Assembly: GCA_016302935.1 (NCBI GenBank)
Contig: JAEDMO010000049.1
Span: 1 to 5,751, forward strand
DNA: 5,751 bases
Reading direction: 5' to 3'
Source: Bacilli bacterium
GTDB taxonomy: Bacteria; Bacillota_I; Bacilli_A; RF39; UBA660
The notes below the pieces were generated by a model that was not told the origin of the DNA, made no database searches, and was given only the letters and a program-made list of their open reading frames with translations. Below, piece after piece: positions 1 to 5,121 of this stretch. Every line of letters starts with the position of its first letter. Positions within the stretch are counted from its first letter, which is position 1. The position numbers were made by a program, and so were the translations under genes.

Positions 1-22
1 TATTTTATATATAAAATTTAAT

Positions 23-85
23 TTAATACTTATTATTCCCCATAAAAATTGTATCCCCACCTACAACCGTATAAATTTCATACAT
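23..85 (-). pseudogene. LysM-like N-terminal fragment, stopped after 20 codons
   Basis: A 20-codon frame starts at ATG 85-83 with a good ribosome site (AGAGGTGG at 97-90) and reads MYEIYTVVGGDTIFMGNNKY before TAA at 25-23. The stretch YTVVGGDTI matches the opening of LysM peptidoglycan-binding domains (YTVxxGDTLxxIAxKY), and the later KY falls at the expected spacing. The usual hydrophobic I-A pair is replaced by G-N, and the frame meets TAA straight after KY and a second TAA five codons later. It lies about 15 bp downstream of the terminator of the PH-domain gene, with no convincing promoter of its own. It may be the decayed start of a LysM protein whose remainder lies beyond the left edge, or a chance short frame. 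The LysM resemblance rests on about 12 residues. Confidence 0.3.
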
Positions 86-112
86 ATAACCACCTCTACA
101 ATAAATTATGTA

Positions 113-142
113 AAAACAAAAAAAAAGTGCTTACATAGCACT
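113..142 (-). terminator. Intrinsic terminator of the thioredoxin/PH-domain operon
   Basis: On the minus strand a perfect 6-bp stem, AGTGCT (142-137) and AGCACT (131-126), encloses the 5-nt loop ATGTA and runs into an unbroken tract of T from 126 to 118, with more T after a single G. The 5' arm and loop encode the last residues of the PH-domain protein (Ser-Ala-Met), and the stop codon occupies 133-131, so the terminator is built into the end of the gene. Confidence 0.85.
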
Positions 143-577
143 CCTATTATTAATATGATATTTTTTCTTTTCCCTAATCATCAAATTAATTATCTTAGTT
201 TCAATCTCAGGTAAAGCTTTTTTACTAATGTTAGATAAAGTAATATATTCCTTAACAGTATCTATATGAATTTTTCCCCAAAACAAATTAGATTTGACCG
301 TTAAATCATTAAACATATCTGGTGTTATAGAAGTAAAGAAATAACCAAATAATAATCTCTTAGTTCCTAATATTAACCTTTTATTTGTTAAAACAACTGC
401 ATGAGTAGACACAACATCAAACATATTATCATTTTTTTGAGCAGCAAAAGCATATAATATTTCTTCGCCCTTATTCAGATGAATATCAATTATATGAGCA
501 TGTTTTTTTAAACGCCAAGCAACTGTAGATGGATATTTTCTTTTAAATTCTTTTAATTTTTCATATGTAAGACCCAT
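131..577 (-). CDS. Bacterial PH-domain protein (YokE-like fold)
   Basis: This 148-residue soluble protein carries one bacterial pleckstrin-homology-like domain. Family hallmarks are visible in order: a Lys/Arg-rich N-terminal helix (residues 7-26), the entry strand LNKGEEILYAF (34-44), the signature VVLTNKRLIL (61-70), the strand with LFWGKIHI (98-105) and the closing helix beginning NISKKALPEIE (116-126). There is no signal peptide or membrane helix, so it is probably cytoplasmic. Such domains occur in many Firmicutes proteins, but their ligands are mostly unknown. ATG 577-575 lies 5 nt after the stop of the thioredoxin-like gene, and its weak ribosome site (AGGG at 589-586) sits in that gene's last codons, so translation is probably coupled. 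The last three codons form part of the terminator hairpin. The fold is a confident call; the function is not known. Confidence 0.75.
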   Translation of the reverse strand: MGLTYEKLKEFKRKYPSTVAWRLKKHAHIIDIHLNKGEEILYAFAAQKNDNMFDVVSTHAVVLTNKRLILGTKRLLFGYFFTSITPDMFNDLTVKSNLFWGKIHIDTVKEYITLSNISKKALPEIETKIINLMIREKKKYHINNRSAM

Positions 578-582
578 AATAA

Positions 583-1077
583 TTACCCTATTATACCATT
601 ATTTTTGAAAAATTCTATTGTTTCATCTTTTTCTTTATATCCACCTAACGAATCGATAACTTTACCTTTTTCAACAATTAATGTTGTAGGTGTTCCGCCC
701 TTGTAGTGATTTTCAGAAGCACTAATCAATTCTTGATTTTCACTATTTTTTAATTTAGCTACATTAATATAGACAATTTTTAAATCATTTTCATTAGCTA
801 CCTCTTCTAAAATAGGACTAAATTTTTGACACCATCCACAGTTTGAACTACCAATATAAATAACTGTCCTTTCATCCCCAACATTATGAATAGCCTCAAA
901 ATAATCAAAACTCATCTCATTAATACCATTCACTAGTTCAGTACTAGATAACATCTCAGTCCAAACTTTTCTTTGCTCCTCTTCCGATAATACTTCTTCT
1001 TTTTTAGTTCCAAATATAAGTCCACTTACTATTAATAAAACTGCCACTACTACTAAAATTATATCTTTTCTTTTCAT
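583..1077 (-). CDS. Membrane-anchored thioredoxin-like protein (CGWC)
   Basis: This 164-residue protein has a basic start (MKRK), one membrane helix at about residues 6-23, a charged linker (24-45) and a thioredoxin fold (about 50-164). The active site is Cys80-Gly-Trp-Cys83, preceded by the strand TVIYIGSS. The cis-proline loop is GGTPT with Pro130, and the final strands are TLIVEKGKVIDSLGGY. All catalytic features of a functional thiol-disulfide oxidoreductase are present. The helix should act as an uncleaved signal anchor placing the domain outside the membrane, as in the accessory thioredoxins of Gram-positive bacteria, including those found with bacteriocin export genes. The start at ATG 1077 is fixed by AGGAGG at 1088-1083. 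It is the first gene of a two-gene unit with the PH-domain protein and has its own promoter. Whether it oxidises or reduces its substrates cannot be read from sequence. Confidence 0.85.
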   Translation of the reverse strand: MKRKDIILVVVAVLLIVSGLIFGTKKEEVLSEEEQRKVWTEMLSSTELVNGINEMSFDYFEAIHNVGDERTVIYIGSSNCGWCQKFSPILEEVANENDLKIVYINVAKLKNSENQELISASENHYKGGTPTTLIVEKGKVIDSLGGYKEKDETIEFFKNNGIIG

Positions 1078-1097
1078 CTTATTCCTCCTAGGTATAT

Positions 1098-1126
1098 ATT
1101 CTACACTCTATTTTTAAATTTTTCAA
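1098..1126 (-). promoter_or_regulatory. Sigma-A-type promoter for the thioredoxin/PH operon
   Basis: The -35 element TTGAAA (1126-1121) is separated by exactly 17 bp from the -10 element TAGAAT (1103-1098). Initiation is expected near 1091, which leaves a leader of about 14 nt that is mostly the AGGAGG ribosome site at 1088-1083. It lies just downstream of the terminator of the preceding gene, so it should start an independent transcript. Confidence 0.75.
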
Positions 1127-1156
1127 TATAATTAGACATTTTTTTTAATAATTTAA

Positions 1157-1184
1157 CAAAAAAATTAGAACAACTATTCTAATT
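1157..1184 (-). terminator. Intrinsic terminator after the NPDTG surface-protein gene
   Basis: A perfect 8-bp stem, AATTAGAA (1184-1177) and TTCTAATT (1170-1163), has a 6-nt loop and is followed by five further T residues (1162-1158). It begins 8 nt after the stop codon of the surface-protein gene. The stem is AT-rich but long. Confidence 0.85.
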
Positions 1185-1191
1185 CTTTTCT

Positions 1192-1596
1192 TTAAGCACT
1201 TCTTTTACAAATCATATATGTCATAACACCAAATGATGCAAGCATAAGAAAAGCAGCAATAACAATATAACTTACAATTCCAGTATCCGGATTAGTAACA
1301 TCGTCAGTTGCATTAATTAATTTCCACTTAGCCTTTAACTGGATATTGCTAGTAACAGGAGTATTAAAATCATACACCTCATTAGTACTTACCAATATCC
1401 AATTTTCTAACTCGTATCCTTCTCTAACCGGATTAATAGGATTTACCGTTTTACCACTTTCCACTAACTGTGTAGTAGTATTTTCTCCATTATTCGGATA
1501 AAATTCAACGTTATAAAACTCATCAGCACAAACCCTATTCATACCTACCATAAAAAGCAAAGAAAATATAAATAGACTAATTACATTCTTTTTCAT
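1192..1596 (-). CDS. Small surface protein: signal peptide, one InlB B-repeat, NPDTG-type anchor
   Basis: The frame is open upstream, but the start is ATG 1596-1594: AGGAGAG lies at 1609-1603 with a 6-nt spacer, and a strong promoter sits just above. The protein has 134 residues. Residues 1-24 form a secretion signal (MKKN, hydrophobic core, likely cleavage after Val-Cys-Ala24). Residues 28-92 are one complete Listeria-Bacteroides/InlB B-type repeat, with VEFYPNNG, PINPVREGYELENW, YDFNTPVTSNIQLKAKW. A short linker leads to NPDTG (102-106), a hydrophobic helix (about 107-129) and a basic tail ending CKRSA. This order copies a sortase sorting signal with N in place of L in LPXTG. It should be a cell-surface protein, wall-linked if a matching sortase exists, otherwise held by its helix. 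B-repeats are common in adhesins, but a protein with only one is unusually small. Its binding partner is unknown. Confidence 0.75.
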   Translation of the reverse strand: MKKNVISLFIFSLLFMVGMNRVCADEFYNVEFYPNNGENTTTQLVESGKTVNPINPVREGYELENWILVSTNEVYDFNTPVTSNIQLKAKWKLINATDDVTNPDTGIVSYIVIAAFLMLASFGVMTYMICKRSA

Positions 1597-1622
1597 ATAT
1601 ATCTCTCCTATTCTTACACTAA

Positions 1623-1639
1623 TAAGTATAACATACTTA
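1623..1639. repeat. 17-bp palindrome over the -10 element, possible operator
   Basis: A perfect dyad with 7-bp arms and a 3-bp centre reads TAAGTAT-GTT-ATACTTA on the minus strand. It covers the whole -10 element of the surface-protein promoter and the end of its spacer. It has no T tract, so it is a poor terminator for the rhomboid gene upstream. A repressor site is the more natural reading, but this is inference from position and symmetry. Confidence 0.45.
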
Positions 1640-1653
1640 ATAAGATTGTGCAA
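1625..1653 (-). promoter_or_regulatory. Promoter of the NPDTG surface-protein gene
   Basis: TTGCAC (1653-1648), a 17-bp spacer and TATACT (1630-1625) form a near-consensus promoter, strengthened by an extended -10 TG at 1633-1632. Initiation near 1618 gives a leader of about 22 nt containing AGGAGAG. The -35 element starts 4 bp after the rhomboid stop codon, so this gene need not depend on the rhomboid transcript. Confidence 0.8.
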
Positions 1654-1656
1654 TAA

Positions 1657-2811
1657 CTACCCACCAATAAATACCATATATATCACAAAAGCCAAATATA
1701 TCAAAAGTAAAATCATTCCATTTATACGACTAGACTTATCATTATGTTCTGGAACACCCAAAACCATCGCCGTCAAAAATCCCCCTATTAATCCCCCAAT
1801 ATGTGCAGCATTATCGACACCACTAACTAAAAAACCAAAAAGTAAATTAATAACAATAATTGGAATTATTTGACTCTTAATAACATTACCTAAATAAATA
1901 CGATAGTGATATCCAAAATATAATAAAGCTCCCATTAAACCAAATATTGCTCCACTAGCACCAGCAGATATAACATTTGCAGAAAACATCAAAGATAAAA
2001 GTGATGCCGATACCGCACTAAATAAATAAATAATTAAATATTTTATCTTACCAAAAAAACTTTCAGCTTGAGAACCAATTACATATAAAGCATACATATT
2101 AAATAATAAATGAAAAATGCCAATATGTAAAAAAGAACAAGTAATTAAACGAAAGTATTCGCCTAAACCTACAGTCAAAATATCCAAATTAGCCCCAAAC
2201 TTAATTAAAGTTAAATTATCAGAAGAACCATTACCAAAAATATACATTAAAATAAATGCTAAAATACATAAAGCAATAATACAATACGTAATAATAGGTT
2301 TTTTTATTGAAAATATTTTATCTAATTTCTTTGTTTTTTCCTTATTAGCATTATTTATATCGTTAGTAATCTTAGCAAATAACTCCATACCCTTTTCTTC
2401 GTATTTAGTTTTAGTCAATATATCAGGAAAAACAGAAATAAGATGCTCATTCTTTAAATCGGTAATTTTTTTAACAACAACACTTTCAGATTCACTATCC
2501 GAAGTCAAATTAACCGCTTCTCCCAAATCTAAATATATATTTAAAACCTTCATCTTTCTCGATAATGTTTTACTCTTTAATTTATTAGTAATTTGCTTAA
2601 CTTTAAAATTATCAAAAGATAACTGTTCATTGTTATGGATATAATGATTTACAATTCTAACAACCTTATATGGATTATTTAAATTTTCCAACCATATTTC
2701 ATCATTTACACCATGCAAAATAATAGGATTATAATCCTCCTCAGTAACAAAATAATGAAGCAATTTCATAATCATTAAATCCTTTTTATCAATTATGACA
2801 TTCTCATTCAT
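1657..2811 (-). CDS. Rhomboid-family intramembrane serine protease, YqgP-like
   Basis: This 384-residue protein should cleave membrane proteins within or next to their transmembrane helices. A soluble region of about 170 residues (DEIWLENLNNPYKVVRI at 37-53) precedes the membrane domain. That layout, and local similarity, match B. subtilis YqgP, whose cytosolic domain is linked to divalent-metal sensing and membrane-protein quality control with FtsH. The membrane domain (172-384) has seven predicted helices. It contains the HxxxxHxxxN motif (His229, His234, Asn238), the catalytic serine in GASG (Ser286) and the catalytic histidine in AAHIGG (His337), so it should be active. An in-frame GTG at 2820-2818 is part of the ribosome site GAGGTG, so I take ATG 2811-2809. 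It is divergent from the TspO-like gene, and its downstream neighbour is a single-helix surface protein. No clear terminator follows it. Confidence 0.9.
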   Translation of the reverse strand: MNENVIIDKKDLMIMKLLHYFVTEEDYNPIILHGVNDEIWLENLNNPYKVVRIVNHYIHNNEQLSFDNFKVKQITNKLKSKTLSRKMKVLNIYLDLGEAVNLTSDSESESVVVKKITDLKNEHLISVFPDILTKTKYEEKGMELFAKITNDINNANKEKTKKLDKIFSIKKPIITYCIIALCILAFILMYIFGNGSSDNLTLIKFGANLDILTVGLGEYFRLITCSFLHIGIFHLLFNMYALYVIGSQAESFFGKIKYLIIYLFSAVSASLLSLMFSANVISAGASGAIFGLMGALLYFGYHYRIYLGNVIKSQIIPIIVINLLFGFLVSGVDNAAHIGGLIGGFLTAMVLGVPEHNDKSSRINGMILLLIYLAFVIYMVFIGG

Positions 2812-2817
2812 CAAAAA

Positions 2818-2823
2818 CACCTC
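2818..2823 (-). promoter_or_regulatory. Ribosome site that decides the rhomboid start
   Basis: GAGGTG at 2823-2818 lies 6 nt before ATG 2811-2809. Its last three bases form an in-frame GTG that would otherwise look like a start three codons earlier. There is no ribosome site upstream of that GTG. Confidence 0.75.
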
Positions 2824-2830
2824 GCATATT

Positions 2831-2859
2831 ATTATACAATATTTAATAAAATAAATAAA
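2831..2859 (-). promoter_or_regulatory. Probable promoter of the rhomboid gene
   Basis: A perfect -10 TATAAT (2836-2831) lies 17 bp from a weak -35, TTTATT (2859-2854). Initiation near 2824 puts the GAGGTG ribosome site almost at the 5' end of the transcript. The 50-59 bp between the divergent genes must also hold the plus-strand promoter, for which I see only poor candidates such as TACAAT at 2835-2840 with no matching -35. Confidence 0.55.
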
Positions 2860-2870
2860 GAGGAGCCAGT

Positions 2871-3287
2871 ATGAAAAAAATTATCAATTATTTTCTTTTA
2901 TTAATACCGTGGTTTATTTTTATTTTCCTCATTTATTACTCTAAAAATCTAAATATTATAAATTATATATTATTATTTACAATAGGCTTAATAAACATTC
3001 TAATTAGCTATACCATTATTAATATTTTCCCTAAATCCCATTGTTATTACAAAATTGTCTTAATTATAAATTATATTATTAACCAAATATTTTTGAGTTA
3101 CCTTTTTTATCTAAATAATAAAATGACACTATTTATATCATCAGTAGCACTATTTATTAGTTCATTATATTTATATGAATCTTCATATACCATAGATAGT
3201 AAAATAGCCAAATTTTTAATTCCTTATATTGTTTTCAGCTTGTTTTTTAGCTTCTATATGCTAATTATGGTCTTTATAAACACTTAA
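2871..3287 (+). CDS. Five-helix membrane protein, divergent TspO/MBR relative
   Basis: This 138-residue protein is almost entirely hydrophobic, with helices at about 4-23, 28-51, 61-81, 85-103 and 113-136. Length and helix number match TspO/MBR proteins, membrane receptors for porphyrins and related ligands. The second half resembles the family: Asn67 and Asn71 before a FLSYLFY segment (74-80), a fourth helix, then SKIAKFLIPYIVF (110-122), which follows the family pattern AxxLxPYxxW with Phe for Trp. The first half lacks the family's proline-rich KPxxxPP loop and its Trp-containing second helix, so ligand binding of the usual kind is doubtful. The ribosome site AGAGGAG (2859-2865) stands 5 nt before ATG 2871. 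It is the only plus-strand gene, and its last 27 bp overlap the end of the pseudouridine synthase gene. The gene is clear; the family call is tentative. Confidence 0.6.
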   Translation: MKKIINYFLLLIPWFIFIFLIYYSKNLNIINYILLFTIGLINILISYTIINIFPKSHCYYKIVLIINYIINQIFLSYLFYLNNKMTLFISSVALFISSLYLYESSYTIDSKIAKFLIPYIVFSLFFSFYMLIMVFINT

Positions 3288-4166
3288 AATCTCATAAAAC
3301 TCTAATGGAGCATCACAAGTAAACTCTAAATATTCACCGGTTCTAGGATGTACAAAACCTAAAGTTTTCGCATGAAGCATTTGACCAAAAGAAGGATTAA
3401 TCATTTTTGACTTACTACCATAGACTTTATCATTAATAATCGGATGATTTATATATTTCATATGCACTCTTATTTGATGAGTTCTTCCTGTTTCCAAACT
3501 ACATTCAATTAATGTTGCATCCTTATACCTCTCCAAAACCCTAATATGAGTAACAGCACTCTTACTATTATGACTAGTAACAGTCATTTTCTTCCTATCT
3601 TTATCATCTCTACCTATAGGAGCATCAATAGTAGCAGTATCTTCGTTAATTACACCTTCTACTAATGCTAAATACTTTCTTTTGGTTTTTTTATCCTTCA
3701 AAGATTGTGCCAAATAATTATGAGCAAAATCATTCTTAGCAACAACCAAAAGTCCAGAAGTAAACGCATCTATCCGATGAACAATCCCAGGTCTAAACTC
3801 ACCATTTACACTACTTAAATTATCTGAATAATGCACCAAAGCATTTACTAAAGTATTATTATAATTACCATTACCAGGATGAACAACCATCCCACTTTTT
3901 TTATTAACAACAATTATATCATCATCTTCATAAACTATATCCAAAGGTATATCTTCCCCTTGAACATTATTAGTAACATCTTCAAAATCATCAATTAATA
4001 TTACATCATTTTCTTTTACCAAATAGCTATTTTTAACCGGCTTATCATTCACCAAAATAAGCTTATCCTTAATTAACTTTTGAATCTTACTCCTAGAAAA
4101 TTCAGTCTTAGTAATTAAATAACTATCTATCCGAATATTATTCTCTTCCACTTTTATTTTTAACAT
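3261..4166 (-). CDS. rluD: RluA/RluD-family 23S rRNA pseudouridine synthase
   Basis: This 301-residue cytoplasmic enzyme converts specific uridines in RNA, most likely 23S rRNA, to pseudouridine. An N-terminal S4 RNA-binding domain (about 11-58, SRSKIQKLIKDKLILVNDKPVK) precedes the catalytic domain (about 74-300). The latter has DIIVVNKKSGMVVHPG (83-98), the catalytic motif GIVHRIDAFTSGLL with Asp133, and ETGRTHQIRVHM (225-236). The family normally has HRLDxD before T(S/T)G; here Ala-Phe replaces the usual Lys/Arg-Asp, while the catalytic Asp is kept. Start ATG 4166-4164 follows AAGGA at 4180-4176 with a 9-nt spacer. It overlaps the end of lspA by 29 bp, and lspA next to this gene matches lspA-ylyB of B. 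subtilis. At the other end it overlaps the TspO-like gene. The exact target uridine is uncertain among RluA-family paralogues. Confidence 0.9.
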   Translation of the reverse strand: MLKIKVEENNIRIDSYLITKTEFSRSKIQKLIKDKLILVNDKPVKNSYLVKENDVILIDDFEDVTNNVQGEDIPLDIVYEDDDIIVVNKKSGMVVHPGNGNYNNTLVNALVHYSDNLSSVNGEFRPGIVHRIDAFTSGLLVVAKNDFAHNYLAQSLKDKKTKRKYLALVEGVINEDTATIDAPIGRDDKDRKKMTVTSHNSKSAVTHIRVLERYKDATLIECSLETGRTHQIRVHMKYINHPIINDKVYGSKSKMINPSFGQMLHAKTLGFVHPRTGEYLEFTCDAPLEFYEILSVYKDHN

Positions 4167-4617
4167 TTACATCATTCCTTATCGAATTAATTAATAAAAT
4201 TATCGTTCCTACCACAATAAAACTATCAGCAAAATTAAATATTGGATAATTATAACCAAAAATATTAAAATCTAAAAAATCTATAACATATCCATATATA
4301 ATTCTATCTAATAAATTACCTAAAGATCCCCCTAGTATCAAAGAAACACAAATCTTATCCAATATATTTATCTTTTTTAAATTATTTTTTAAAAAAATAA
4401 ACAACGCAACAATTACCAAAATTGCTACCATAATAAAAATATATCTGCCACCCCTAAAAAAACTAAAAGCAGCCCCAAAATTTCTTGCATATGTTATTGA
4501 AAAAAAATTATTTATTACTTCAAAACTATCAAAAACACTCATATTAGTAATTACTAATATTTTACTTATCCTATCAAAGAAAAAGCAACTCAAAACCAAG
4601 ATAATAATTAATGACAT
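4138..4617 (-). CDS. lspA: Lipoprotein signal peptidase (signal peptidase II)
   Basis: LspA is the membrane aspartic protease that removes signal peptides from prolipoproteins after the lipobox cysteine is lipidated. The 159-residue protein has the expected four helices (about 1-20, 57-77, 87-106, 131-147) and every conserved block: FDRISK (14-19), ARNFGAAFS (44-52), GGSLGNLLDR (96-105), VIDFLDF with catalytic Asp113, and FNFADS with Asn128 and catalytic Asp131. ATG 4617 follows the prepilin stop codon by one base, with GAGGTGG (4630-4624) inside that gene's last codons, so translation should be coupled to the prepilin gene. An in-frame TTG at 4632 overlaps this ribosome site and is not a credible start. 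The last 29 bp overlap the pseudouridine synthase gene. Confidence 0.95.
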   Translation of the reverse strand: MSLIIILVLSCFFFDRISKILVITNMSVFDSFEVINNFFSITYARNFGAAFSFFRGGRYIFIMVAILVIVALFIFLKNNLKKINILDKICVSLILGGSLGNLLDRIIYGYVIDFLDFNIFGYNYPIFNFADSFIVVGTIILLINSIRNDVNVKNKSGRE

Positions 4618-4618
4618 A

Positions 4619-5068
4619 CTAATCCACCTCAAACTGACAATTAGTTACTAACTTATCATCTTTTTCTAAACAATCTAAGATAATACTAAAACAAAAAACA
4701 TAATCACTATCTTTATAAATATAAAAATCACCACCACAAGTATTTTTATTTCTAGGATTAATTATAGGTAAATTTACTAATTTCTTTTCACCCAATTTAT
4801 CTAAAGATACTAAATCACTCCTAGAAACACTAACCGTCCCCGTTTCTTTCACAGATTCTTTATAATAACTATAATTATAATCATCATGATAAAGTGCTAT
4901 ATAATCATCTATTACATTAGATAACCTACCGATGAAAATATCTTCATTTTTCTTCTTACTAGCATCATAAACATTGATAACAGTAGTATATGCTATAGCA
5001 CCTAAAACACCAACTAATATAATAGTTACAAGTAATTCAACTAAAGTAAAACCCTTATTATTCATCAT
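4619..5068 (-). CDS. Type IV prepilin-like protein with four C-terminal cysteines
   Basis: This 149-residue protein begins MMNNKGFTLVELLVTI, a textbook type III signal: prepilin peptidase should cut between Gly6 and Phe7 and methylate Phe7, with Glu11 as the conserved +5 glutamate. The hydrophobic N-terminal helix (7-30) continues into an amphipathic helix (to about 60), followed by a small globular domain. Cys111, Cys126, Cys133 and Cys144 cluster at the end and could form two disulfides outside the cell. It could be a pilin, a ComGC/ComGD-like pseudopilin or a related surface filament subunit. No other pilus assembly gene is in the window. Two adjacent ATGs (5068 and 5065) share GGTGAG at 5076-5071, and the second has the better spacing. 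It is the first gene of the operon with lspA and rluD. Confidence 0.85.
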   Translation of the reverse strand: MMNNKGFTLVELLVTIILVGVLGAIAYTTVINVYDASKKKNEDIFIGRLSNVIDDYIALYHDDYNYSYYKESVKETGTVSVSRSDLVSLDKLGEKKLVNLPIINPRNKNTCGGDFYIYKDSDYVFCFSIILDCLEKDDKLVTNCQFEVD

Positions 5069-5083
5069 CTCTCACCAACAACT

Positions 5084-5112
5084 ATTCTATCACATAATGA
5101 TAGAAATTACAA
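5084..5112 (-). promoter_or_regulatory. Promoter of the prepilin-lspA-rluD operon
   Basis: TTGTAA (5112-5107), a 17-bp spacer and TAGAAT (5089-5084) form the promoter, with an extended -10 TG at 5092-5091. Initiation near 5077 gives a very short leader that consists mostly of the GGTGAG ribosome site. It starts 10 bp downstream of the stop codon of the HD-domain gene. Confidence 0.75.
5085..5105. repeat. 21-bp inverted repeat over the operon promoter
   Basis: Perfect 8-bp arms TTCTATCA and TGATAGAA (plus-strand reading) flank the 5-bp centre CATAA. The repeat spans nearly the whole spacer and all but the last base of the -10 element of the prepilin-lspA-rluD promoter. As RNA from the HD-domain gene it could fold into a hairpin, but the sequence after it on the minus strand (TAGTTGTTGG) is a poor U tract. 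It is either a weak terminator or a repressor operator. Confidence 0.45.
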
Positions 5113-5121
5113 ATATAACAA

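Noticed and set aside
105..110. CATAAT as a -10 element for the LysM-like fragment
   Set aside because: The matching -35 position falls inside the terminator stem and has no similarity to TTGACA.
590..598. Extended -10-like TG-G-TATAAT just before the PH-domain gene
   Set aside because: It encodes the last residues of the thioredoxin-like protein, has no -35 at a usable distance, and initiation about 7 nt downstream would exclude the AGGG ribosome site.
1172..1185. Terminator at 1157-1184 acting on the plus strand as well
   Set aside because: There is no plus-strand gene to its left that would need it, and the T-rich run after the stem on that strand is interrupted.
1597..1653. Upstream extension of the surface protein by 19 residues
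   Set aside because: The extension covers the promoter and leader, has no ribosome site, and would place a non-signal sequence before the signal peptide that starts at ATG 1596.
1646..1873. Plus-strand reading frame of 75 codons
   Set aside because: It lies wholly opposite the rhomboid membrane domain, has no ribosome site, and its sequence has no recognisable domain; it is the antisense shadow of a conserved gene.
2117..2644. Plus-strand reading frame of 175 codons
   Set aside because: It is antisense to the rhomboid N-terminal and first membrane region, lacks a ribosome site, and the opposite strand encodes a clear protease.
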